Positions 1 through 6,121 of a stretch of 11,665 nt of DNA are shown here, one piece after another. The position numbers and the translations under genes are program-made. Source of the stretch: Bacteroidales bacterium (GTDB lineage: Bacteria > Bacteroidota > Bacteroidia > Bacteroidales > JAOZVK01); NCBI GenBank assembly GCA_029938185.1, contig JAOZVK010000132.1:1-11665 (forward strand), in the 5' to 3' direction. A model generated the notes under the pieces. That model did no database searches. It was not told the DNA's origin and worked only from the letters and a program-made list of their open reading frames with translations. The stretch's first letter is position 1. The number at the start of each line of letters is the position of its first letter.

Positions 1-2
1 AA

Positions 3-128
3 CTTAAAACTGGTAGCCCAAAAACAGCAAGATTAAATCCCGAATTTATAGAAAATCCAATTGCACGCTTATTCATACCCGAACTTGCTATCATAAGTAG
101 GTTATCATATAAAATCGACACTTTGTAA
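3..128 (+). CDS. 3' end of an unrecognised ORF (partial)
   Basis: Reading frame 3 is open from the window edge to a TAA at 126-128 and encodes 41 residues. The readable part includes TGSPKTARLNPEF and ends in YKIDTL. I do not recognise a family. The piece NPEF...IARLFIPEL weakly resembles NPEL...IAHLLSPEL in the reverse-transcriptase remnant just downstream, but this may be chance. It could be the true C-terminus of a gene starting outside the window or a random open stretch. The following sequence is repetitive debris, so a broken gene is also possible. Confidence 0.25.
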   Translation, partial: LKTGSPKTARLNPEFIENPIARLFIPELAIISRLSYKIDTL

Positions 129-162
129 AGTTGTAACTTATTGTAATTCTGGTGTAAACAAA

Positions 163-188
163 ATTATCAATTGTTTATTATCAATTGT
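163..188. repeat. 12-bp direct repeat (ATTATCAATTGT x2)
   Basis: ATTATCAATTGT occurs at 163-174 and again at 177-188, with a further partial CAATT unit straight after. The repeat separates the end of the first ORF from the reverse-transcriptase remnant, so it may mark a junction between unrelated segments. CAATTG is self-complementary, so small hairpins are possible. No known element is recognised. Confidence 0.6.
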
Positions 189-189
189 C

Positions 190-440
190 AATTACTTAAA
201 GAAAGCAAGGGAAAATCCTGAATTAGTGTTCAATTCAATTGCTCATTTGTTAAGTCCCGAATTACTGAAAGAGAGTTTTACAATGTTGCGAAAAAATGCA
301 GCAATAGGCATAGATGGAGTTAGTTATTATGATTATGAATAGGTCTTGAACATCAAAGTGATGCAGAACGACTATTTCACTCGCAGTATGACAAATATCT
401 TAGACGCAATTGTAAATATCTTAGAACTGTTTGGCAATAA
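190..440 (+). pseudogene. Decayed group II intron-type reverse transcriptase
   Basis: Frame 1 up to the TAG at 340-342 encodes ARENPELVFNSIAHLLSPEL, then LKESFTMLRKNAAIGIDGVSY. This matches the N-terminal part of LtrA-like reverse transcriptases, whose consensus is roughly S-L-A-H-L-L...L-x-E-A-F...L-x-K-x-x-A-x-G-x-D-G-V-T. The text then shifts to frame 3 (342-440), where GLEHQSDAERLF resembles the G-F-x-H-x-x-D-A-E-R-F stretch just after the catalytic YADD box. Everything between, including the YADD box and thumb-proximal palm, is missing, and the frame ends at TAA 438-440 after about 30 codons. A full protein would be 400-600 residues, so this is non-functional. The first half is a confident call; the second half is weaker. 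No intron RNA domain V was identified. Confidence 0.7.
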
Positions 441-461
441 AAAAGTTTTTTCAAAAAAAAT

Positions 462-508
462 GTCTAACTTTGCCACCCACACGGCTCACAATGATTCGGG
501 CGTTACAC
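462..508. other. Possible short attC-like remnant
   Basis: GTCTAAC at 462-468 fits the integron R'' core consensus RYYYAAC. GTTACAC at 502-508, preceded by GC, resembles the R' core GTTRRRY with one mismatch. TGTCTAAC and the reverse complement of GTTACACA agree at 7 of 8 bases. The 3' edge CGTTACACACAA is close to CGTTATGCACAA at the better attC-like site at 6024. At 47 bp with no strong stem between the boxes, this is at best a shortened or decayed site, and chance cannot be excluded. Confidence 0.3.
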
Positions 509-553
509 ACAATTAAAAAAAAACAAAAAATGATATTTGAAAAATAAATTTTG

Positions 554-561
554 TATTTTTG
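554..561 (+). promoter_or_regulatory. Predicted Bacteroidota -7 box (TATTTTTG)
   Basis: TATTTTTG matches the Bacteroidota sigma-A -7 consensus TAnnTTTG exactly and is followed by CAAA, as is common in this phylum. A TTTG at 536-539 could be the -33 element but is closer than the usual ~19-21 bases, so the upstream element is uncertain. Transcription would start around 565-570, giving a short A/T-rich leader of about 30 bases before the restriction-modification gene at 600. Confidence 0.5.
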
Positions 562-599
562 CAAATTATTCTTAACAATAACATTTTAACAATAAAAAA

Positions 600-2936
600 A
601 TGGCAAACGAACGTAAAACAGAAATAATAACTCGTAAACATTTTGAACAATTTCAAGATATAATAGAGATTGAAGAACAAAGTTCAGATAATCCTAAGAT
701 TGATAAGTTATTAAAAACAGCTTCAAAGAAAGGAACAGGAAAAGGACGACCTGAATTTTTGATTTTATTCAAAAAAAACAACGACTTATTGATTGTTATT
801 GAATGTAAAGCGGATATTAGAAAGCACGAAAGTAAAAAACAAAATAAATATTCTGAATTTGCAGTTGATGGAGTTTTACTTTATGCCTCTTATTTATCAA
901 ATAGTTATGACGTTCTTGCTATTGCAATTAGTGGAGAGACAACACAAGAATTGAAAATATCTCATTTTTTACATCTTAAAAGCGAGAAAAAAGCTTTTGA
1001 AATTTTTGATGATAAACTTTTATCAGCCCAAAATTATTTAGATGGATATTTGAAAAGTGAACCGAAAATAAGACAAGACTACCATACATTACTCGAATTT
1101 ACAAGAGAACTTAACGAAAAATTACACACACATAAAATACTCGAAAGCCAAAGAAGTTTATTAATTAGTTGTGTTCTTATAGCATTAGAAAATCAAGCAT
1201 TTAGAAATTCCTACCATTCACATAATACACCCAAAAACCTTGCAAATGCCCTTGTGCAAACTGTTTCAAATGAATTAGAGAGTGCAAATATAAACTCCAA
1301 ACGATTAGAAAATTTAAACACACAATTTAGTTTTATAAAAACAGATACATCTCTTTCTACAAAAGATAAAGTCTTAAAAGAACTGATAGATGAGGTAGAT
1401 GAAAATATAAATGCTTTTATAAAAACACATAAATATTTTGATATACTTGGGCAGCTATATGTTGAATTTTTAAGATATGCGAACAGTGATAAAGGTCTCG
1501 GAATAGTTTTAACTCCTCCACATATTACAGAATTATTTGCAGATTTAGCACAAGTTAATAAAAATACTATTGCTTATGATAATTGCACAGGAACAGGCGG
1601 ATTTTTAATTAGTGCAATGAAAAAAATGATAGCAGATGCAAAAAATGATAAAGAAAAAATAAAAGAAATAAAATCTAATCAACTAATAGGAACAGAATAT
1701 CAATCACATATTTTTGCACTTGCGGTATCAAATATGTATATTCACCAAGACGGAAAAACAAATATTATTAACGGCAGTTGTTTTGATGAGAATGTAATAA
1801 ATGAAGTAAAAGAAAAAAAACCAACAGTCGGATTTCTAAATCCACCGTATAAGTCTAATAAAAAGAAAGATACAGACGAATTGGAATTTATACTTAACAA
1901 TTTAAAAACCTTAACAGATGGCGGAACTTGTATTGCAATAGTTCCAATGCGAAGTGCTTTGTCTCAAAGTGGAAAAATTTACGAACAAAAAAAAGAATTA
2001 TTAAAAAAACATACTCTTGAAGCTGTTTTATCAATGCCAGAAGATTTATTTCATAATTCAAATGTAAGTGTAGCAACCTGCATAATGATTTTTACAGCAC
2101 ACAAACCACACCGTAAAGGAAAAAAAACTTGGTTGGCTTATTGTAGAAATGATAATTTTATAAAAACAAAAGACAAAGGACGGATTGATTATAATAATAC
2201 ATGGAACGAAATTAAAAACAATTGGTTAGACTTATATTTTAATAGAGAAACAAAAGAAGAGTTTAGTGTTACAAAGGAAATAGATTTTACAGACGAATGG
2301 ATAGCAGAAGCCTATTTAACCACAAATTATGATAACATAAATGAAAAAACATTTAAGCGAAAAATAGAAAAATACCTCGCTTTTCGTTTGCTTAACAACT
2401 TATTAAATTTTAAAGAAAGAACGAATAAATTCAACAAAATTGAAACAGACAAAAAGCTAATTGAATTGTCTGATTTGTTTTACATAAATAACGGCTTAGC
2501 TTCTTCAAATGTTGACGTTTTAGAGAAGCAAGAAACAGAAAATGATATTAGATATATAAGACCTTCTCAAACTTATACTGGCTCAATTGCGGGTTATGTA
2601 AATAGAATTTTCATTCCTGATAAACACATTTATCAAGATTACACTCTTTACGTTTCAACAGACGGTCAAGGAAGTCATACATATTCTTACGTTTCGTCTT
2701 TTGAATTTGTGCCAAACAGCAATGTCGTAGTTCTTATTCCGAAAAAAGAAATGTCATTACAAGAAAAAATTTACTATGCAATGTGTATAACGAACAACAG
2801 ATATAAATTTTCTTACGGCAGAAAACCAAAAGGATACAGATTAAAAAATATACTGCTACCTGCTTCACCAGCAGAATTTGTATATAAAAATATGTTTAAT
2901 AAAGTTTTTGATAATTGGAAACAAATAATTAGATAA
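600..2936 (+). CDS. Single-chain restriction-modification enzyme (nuclease-methyltransferase-TRD)
   Basis: The 778-residue protein should methylate DNA with SAM and cut unmodified DNA. An N-terminal PD-(D/E)xK-like nuclease reads RPEF with E52, then VIECKAD with E68 and K70. After a helical linker (about 150-270) comes an HsdM-like N6-adenine methyltransferase: TPP near 303, SAM motif I DNCTGTGGF from D327, and the catalytic NPPY from N414. Residues from about 620 to 770 resemble one HsdS-type target-recognition domain (IRYIRPSQ... to GYRLKNILLP). This order matches type IIG or BcgI-like R-M fusions. A single TRD suggests half-site recognition, perhaps with dimerisation, or a separate specificity protein not seen here. 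The ATG at 600 has no Shine-Dalgarno but sits after the predicted promoter. No stop or frameshift breaks it and the key motifs are present, so it is probably active. No companion R, M or S gene lies in the window. The target sequence cannot be predicted. Confidence 0.88.
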   Translation: MANERKTEIITRKHFEQFQDIIEIEEQSSDNPKIDKLLKTASKKGTGKGRPEFLILFKKNNDLLIVIECKADIRKHESKKQNKYSEFAVDGVLLYASYLSNSYDVLAIAISGETTQELKISHFLHLKSEKKAFEIFDDKLLSAQNYLDGYLKSEPKIRQDYHTLLEFTRELNEKLHTHKILESQRSLLISCVLIALENQAFRNSYHSHNTPKNLANALVQTVSNELESANINSKRLENLNTQFSFIKTDTSLSTKDKVLKELIDEVDENINAFIKTHKYFDILGQLYVEFLRYANSDKGLGIVLTPPHITELFADLAQVNKNTIAYDNCTGTGGFLISAMKKMIADAKNDKEKIKEIKSNQLIGTEYQSHIFALAVSNMYIHQDGKTNIINGSCFDENVINEVKEKKPTVGFLNPPYKSNKKKDTDELEFILNNLKTLTDGGTCIAIVPMRSALSQSGKIYEQKKELLKKHTLEAVLSMPEDLFHNSNVSVATCIMIFTAHKPHRKGKKTWLAYCRNDNFIKTKDKGRIDYNNTWNEIKNNWLDLYFNRETKEEFSVTKEIDFTDEWIAEAYLTTNYDNINEKTFKRKIEKYLAFRLLNNLLNFKERTNKFNKIETDKKLIELSDLFYINNGLASSNVDVLEKQETENDIRYIRPSQTYTGSIAGYVNRIFIPDKHIYQDYTLYVSTDGQGSHTYSYVSSFEFVPNSNVVVLIPKKEMSLQEKIYYAMCITNNRYKFSYGRKPKGYRLKNILLPASPAEFVYKNMFNKVFDNWKQIIR

Positions 2937-3010
2937 AATGTATTAAATATTGATAAATAAGAAGAAAAAGTGTGTAACATTTTCAAAATCTAAAAAAAAC
3001 AAAACATTAA

Positions 3011-3307
3011 ATGAAAAATTCATCAATTTTTAAAACAGTCAAAACAAGGATAATTGTATTGACAACGATTAGTATGTTATTTTTATCAATAATAACAGGA
3101 TTTATACAATTTTATAACTTATCTGCACAAGCCGAGCAATTAAAAGAATTGATTTCTGTGTTTAAAATCGGTAATTTACAAAATAAAAACGTGATTATTA
3201 AACAAAAAAATAAACAAGAAAACGAAATTTTAGAACATAAAAATAAAGGATTTAATATGAATTTATCAAACAAAGACAAATCGGATGATGATTTTGAAAC
3301 GTTTTAA
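3011..3307 (+). pseudogene. Internally deleted chemoreceptor: membrane anchor fused to MCP C-terminal tail
   Basis: The 98-codon ORF joins two ends of a methyl-accepting chemotaxis protein. Residues 1-37 are a short basic N-terminus and one hydrophobic segment (about 14-34), typical of MCP TM1. From residue 38 (SAQAEQLKELISVF) it matches the last ~61 residues of the full receptor at 7705-9315, including the ending DDDFETF. The sensor, second membrane segment, HAMP and signalling hairpin are absent. Its first 37 residues differ from the N-terminus of the full receptor here, so the parent was another paralogue. The junction lies at about 3119-3124. The reading frame is intact, so a small membrane-anchored protein could still be made, but a deletion remnant is the simplest reading. 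Confidence 0.75.
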
Positions 3308-3361
3308 TTGATTTATTTCAAAAAAAGACTTATTTTTACAGTTGTTAAAATCGTAATAAAA
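3119..3361 (+). repeat. Duplicated MCP 3' block, copy 1
   Basis: This block matches 9127-9369 at a constant offset of 6008 bases with no gaps. I count about 18 differences from 3123 onward, or ~92% identity. It covers the last ~60 codons of the MCP, the stop, and 54 bases beyond it. The 65 bases at 3262-3326 are identical in both copies and encode the C-terminal docking-like peptide plus the sequence after the stop. Similarity ends abruptly after GTAATAAAA. Confidence 0.93.
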
Positions 3362-3434
3362 TAATAGAAAATGTGATACACTTTATTATTAATTCGTTGG
3401 TTTTTAGACAATTTAATTAATGCAGTAAGAATAT

Positions 3435-3490
3435 CAAGTCAGATTACCAATTTTTCTGCACTTCGTTTGAAAAATTGATAATCTAACTTG
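3435..3490. repeat. 22-bp inverted repeat with 12-base loop
   Basis: The left arm at 3435-3456 begins CAAGTCAGATTACC. The right arm at 3469-3490 is its reverse complement with two mismatches, separated by TGCACTTCGTTT. The mismatches are C/A on the plus strand and would be G-U pairs in a minus-strand RNA or G-T pairs in the bottom DNA strand. Adjacent flanks (AATAT/ACATT) nearly extend the stem. No T-run follows on the plus strand, so a simple terminator for the upstream gene is unlikely. It could be a folded RNA, a small palindromic mobile element or a protein-binding site. Confidence 0.8.
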
Positions 3491-3501
3491 ACATTCTTTT
3501 T

Positions 3502-3543
3502 GGATAGATAGACAAATTACACAAAAAAACTAACGGATAGATA
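3502..3543. promoter_or_regulatory. Direct repeat GGATAGATA x2 before the lipoprotein gene
   Basis: GGATAGATA occurs at 3502-3510 and 3535-3543, start to start 33 bases, close to three helical turns. The second copy is 16 bases before the ATG at 3559. Spacing and position would suit an operator for the lipoprotein gene. No regulator can be named and no convincing TAnnTTTG box is seen nearby. Confidence 0.35.
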
Positions 3544-3558
3544 AATAAAATTTCAAAA

Positions 3559-4134
3559 ATGAAAAAAGTATTCGTTATCATCGCAGTATCAATTGGAATG
3601 CTATACAGTTGTGGAGAAAACACAAGCACTTCCAATAATAACCAAGAAACTTCAGAAAAGGAAACTATTGTGGAAAATGAAACAGTTCAAATTGATACAT
3701 TAGAGCAATTAAAAATTGAAGCGTCAAGACTAAGAGCAGGCGGTTCAATAAAAAGTGTAGATTTGTTGGAGGGAATAGCAGTAATCGAATATGTTAAAGA
3801 TTACAAGGAGTATAAAAAACTTCAACCACAATCAGGTTTAAAAGAAGCAGACCTTTTAGCCTATTGGGAAAGTGGAAATGCTATAAAAAAAGCATTGGTT
3901 GACGGTTCTGTTAGACTTATGAGAAAACTTGACTTTTTAAATGGAACGAAAGTTATTCTTCCTTACAAAGGGAAAATTTATACCATTGCAATAACAAAAG
4001 AAGAATTAGAAAAATTTGTCGGGGCTGACTTAGAAACAATAAGAGGTGACTGGAATAATGCATTTTCAGACCCTTATGTATATTCTGAAACAGGTAGAGA
4101 CAAATTTTTCAAGCAATTTGGAACAATAAAGTAA
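3559..4134 (+). CDS. Predicted lipoprotein of unknown function
   Basis: The 191-residue product starts with a lipoprotein signal: MKK, a hydrophobic core, and the lipobox MLYSC with C18 as the lipidated cysteine. After cleavage, residues 19-45 form an Asn/Ser/Thr/Glu-rich spacer typical of Bacteroidota lipoproteins, which lifts the folded part off the membrane. The rest (about 46-191) is a mixed helix/strand domain with no motif I recognise. It contains AYWESGNAIKKALVDGSVRL and a Tyr/Phe-rich C-terminus. It is probably inner- or outer-membrane anchored and periplasm-facing. The gene stands alone: a repeat-rich leader upstream and a strong hairpin downstream. No function is assigned. Confidence 0.8.
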   Translation: MKKVFVIIAVSIGMLYSCGENTSTSNNNQETSEKETIVENETVQIDTLEQLKIEASRLRAGGSIKSVDLLEGIAVIEYVKDYKEYKKLQPQSGLKEADLLAYWESGNAIKKALVDGSVRLMRKLDFLNGTKVILPYKGKIYTIAITKEELEKFVGADLETIRGDWNNAFSDPYVYSETGRDKFFKQFGTIK

Positions 4135-4153
4135 TAGAACTACATAATTATAG

Positions 4154-4200
4154 GGCATTCTCTTATTTGTAAATAATGAGAATGCCAAATTAATTTTTAA
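4154..4200 (+). terminator. Strong hairpin after the lipoprotein gene
   Basis: GGCATTCTC at 4154-4162 pairs perfectly with GAGAATGCC ending at 4186. An inner TTATTT/AAATAA stem with one bulge closes on a two-base GT loop, giving about 15 pairs. AAATTAATTTTTAA follows, an imperfect U-rich tail. It lies 20 bases after the lipoprotein stop and fits an intrinsic terminator. It also ends only 15 bases before the next ATG (4202), so it may affect expression of the AlbA_2 gene. Confidence 0.75.
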
Positions 4201-4201
4201 T

Positions 4202-5860
4202 ATGTTGGAAGAACTAATAAATGAATTAACGGCATATCCACAGGAGACTGAATGGATAGAATTTAAGCATAACAAAAGTTCGAAAAATCAAGCTATTGGT
4301 GAATACATTTCAGCATTATCCAATAGTGCAAATCTTTGTAATCAATCCTTTGCTTATATTGTCTGGGGTATCGAAGACGGTTCTCACAATATTATCGGAA
4401 CATCATTTCATATCAAATCAGAAAAAGAAGGAAATCAAGAATTAGAGTTTTGGTTAATGCAAAACTTAAATCCAAAAATAGATTTTTCTTGCCACGAATT
4501 GACAATAAATGACAAAAAACTTAGTCTGATAAAAATTCCGGCAGCAAAAGGTCAACCAAGTAAATTTAAAGGAATTGCATATACAAGAATTGGAAGTAAT
4601 AAGACAGAATTAAAAAATCACCCAGACAAAGAACGAAGACTTTGGCAAAGCAATAGTGTAATAGATTGGTCTGTTGAAATTTGCCCACAGGCTACAATAA
4701 ATGATTTAGATGAAACAGCAATATTTCAGGCGAAATTGAAATTCAAAGAAATCAATAAAAACAAAGCATTTTGTTCAGAAATTGACACTTGGGATAATGG
4801 TACATTTCTGGATAAAGCTCAAATTACGAAAAACAAACAAATTACAAATGCTGCATTAATTCTGTTAGGGAAAGCGGAAAGTACACATTTTTTATCACCT
4901 GCACGCATTCAAATAACATGGAAACTTGATACCGAAGAACAGGCTTATGAACATTTTACAGTACCATTTTTTATTTCGGTAAACAACGTTGTTAAAAGAA
5001 TTCGTAATGTGAAATACAAAATACTGCCATTCAATACATTAACCCCAGTAGAAGTAAATAAATATGATACATGGATTATACTTGAAGCACTTAATAACTG
5101 CATTGCTCACCAAGATTATTCATTGAACAGCAGGATTATAGTAACAGAAACAATTGAAAAATTAACTTTTCAAAACGCAGGTAATTTTTATGACGGAACT
5201 ATTGAAGATTACGCACTAAAAAACAAAACCCCTGATAAATACAGAAATTCATTTTTAGCCGATGCCATGAAAAACTTGGGAATGATAGATACAATTGGTT
5301 ATGGAATAAAAAAGATGTTTCAATTGCAGAGAGCCAGATATTTTCCATTGCCAGATTATAATTTATCAGAACCGCAAAAAGTAATTTTATCAATACCAGG
5401 TAAAATAATTGATGAAAATTATTCTCGCTTATTAATTGATAAAAAAGACCTTAACCTAAATACAATAATCTTATTAGATAAAGTACAGAAAAAACAAACG
5501 ATTACAAAAGATGAAATAAAGCAATTAAGAAAACAAAAACTTATTGAAGGACGTGCGCCAAATATTTATATTTCATCTCAAATTGCAGATATTAAAGACA
5601 ATAAACAAGAGTATATTAAGCATAAAGCGTTTGATACACAATATTACAAAGATTTGGTAATTGAGTACTTGAAAGAATATAAGGAAGCAAGTAGAGATGA
5701 TATTGACAGGCTTATAATTGATAAACTATCGGATATATTGGATACAGAACAAAAAAGAAAAAAGATAAATAATATTTTGTTCGCTATGTCTAAGAAAGAC
5801 AAAACAATAAAAAATATTGGAGCAACAAAAACACCGAATTGGATTTTATCAGTAAAATAA
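4202..5860 (+). CDS. AlbA_2 (Schlafen-like) domain / ATPase-like putative regulator
   Basis: The 552-residue protein begins with an AlbA_2 domain (about 1-130). Visible marks are the motif E17-x-x-E20-x-K22 (ETEWIEFKHN), YIVWGIEDG near 53-61, and IAYTRIGSN near 125. A middle region follows with a HATPase_c_4-like signature, EALNNCIAHQDYS from E295, then DAMKNLGMIDTIGYGIKKMF, as in proteins often labelled RecG-related or transcriptional regulator. The C-terminal ~150 residues are Lys-rich and helical and probably include winged-helix DNA-binding segments. Family members are predicted nucleic-acid-binding regulators and recur near restriction-modification and mobile loci. A true helicase role is unsupported: no DEAD/H motor is present. 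The ATG at 4202 is required to keep the E-E-K motif. The start has no Shine-Dalgarno and lies just after a terminator-like hairpin. Confidence 0.82.
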   Translation: MLEELINELTAYPQETEWIEFKHNKSSKNQAIGEYISALSNSANLCNQSFAYIVWGIEDGSHNIIGTSFHIKSEKEGNQELEFWLMQNLNPKIDFSCHELTINDKKLSLIKIPAAKGQPSKFKGIAYTRIGSNKTELKNHPDKERRLWQSNSVIDWSVEICPQATINDLDETAIFQAKLKFKEINKNKAFCSEIDTWDNGTFLDKAQITKNKQITNAALILLGKAESTHFLSPARIQITWKLDTEEQAYEHFTVPFFISVNNVVKRIRNVKYKILPFNTLTPVEVNKYDTWIILEALNNCIAHQDYSLNSRIIVTETIEKLTFQNAGNFYDGTIEDYALKNKTPDKYRNSFLADAMKNLGMIDTIGYGIKKMFQLQRARYFPLPDYNLSEPQKVILSIPGKIIDENYSRLLIDKKDLNLNTIILLDKVQKKQTITKDEIKQLRKQKLIEGRAPNIYISSQIADIKDNKQEYIKHKAFDTQYYKDLVIEYLKEYKEASRDDIDRLIIDKLSDILDTEQKRKKINNILFAMSKKDKTIKNIGATKTPNWILSVK

Positions 5861-5904
5861 GTTACAAAAAGTTACAAATAAGTTAGAAATTAAGTTAGAA
5901 AAAA
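5859..5904. repeat. Four-copy tandem repeat AAGTTAsAAA
   Basis: Copies of AAGTTACAAA or AAGTTAGAAA start at 5859, 5869, 5880 and 5892, with spacing of 10, 11 and 12 bases, about one helical turn each. The array begins inside the stop codon of the AlbA_2 gene. Helical phasing would suit a protein-binding array; simple slippage duplication is the alternative. It lies just before the attC-like element. Confidence 0.7.
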
Positions 5905-5935
5905 TACTCAACATTCAGAAAAAGAATAAGAAAGC

Positions 5936-6031
5936 GTACAACATGGCATTTAAAGCAATTTTTATTTTTGCCTTGCCGCAGGCGCAACACAAGGCCAAAA
6001 TTAAAACAGCTTAAATGCCTATCCGTTATGC
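5936..6031. other. attC-like recombination site / long imperfect stem-loop
   Basis: A ~30-bp imperfect inverted repeat (5945-5975 and 5990-6019) begins GGCATTTAA and ends CCTTG. About 26 of 31 positions pair, with one unpaired A in the left arm, and the loop is GC-rich (CCGCAGGCGCAACA). Outside the stem lie GTACAAC at 5936-5942 and GTTATGC at 6025-6031, preceded by CC. These correspond in place and order to the R'' (RYYYAAC) and R' (GTTRRRY) boxes of integron attC sites, each with one mismatch. An extrahelical base and ~96-bp length also fit. The local GC peak is far above its surroundings. No integron integrase is in the window, so this may be a stray attC-like element or another palindromic repeat. 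Confidence 0.6.
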
Positions 6032-6121
6032 ACAACAAAAAAACAAGTCAATCATTTGCACAATTTTTGCAATTTAATAATATAGTAAAAAATAATTTTT
6101 AACAAAATAAATTTAGAAACA

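Noticed and set aside
3..128. Tandem duplication of the reverse-transcriptase N-terminus
   Set aside because: NPEF...IARLFIPEL resembles NPEL...IAHLLSPEL in the next remnant, but the nucleotide sequences do not align well and the surrounding residues differ.
4202..5860. RecG-type ATP-dependent helicase
   Set aside because: Family labels often say this, but no Walker A/DEAD motor motifs are present; the sequence shows AlbA_2 and a HATPase-like segment only.
5936..6121. A full integron cassette array
   Set aside because: Only one reasonable attC-like site and one weak one are visible, no integrase is present, and the ~5.4-kb segment between them holds several genes with their own spacers, unlike single-gene cassettes.
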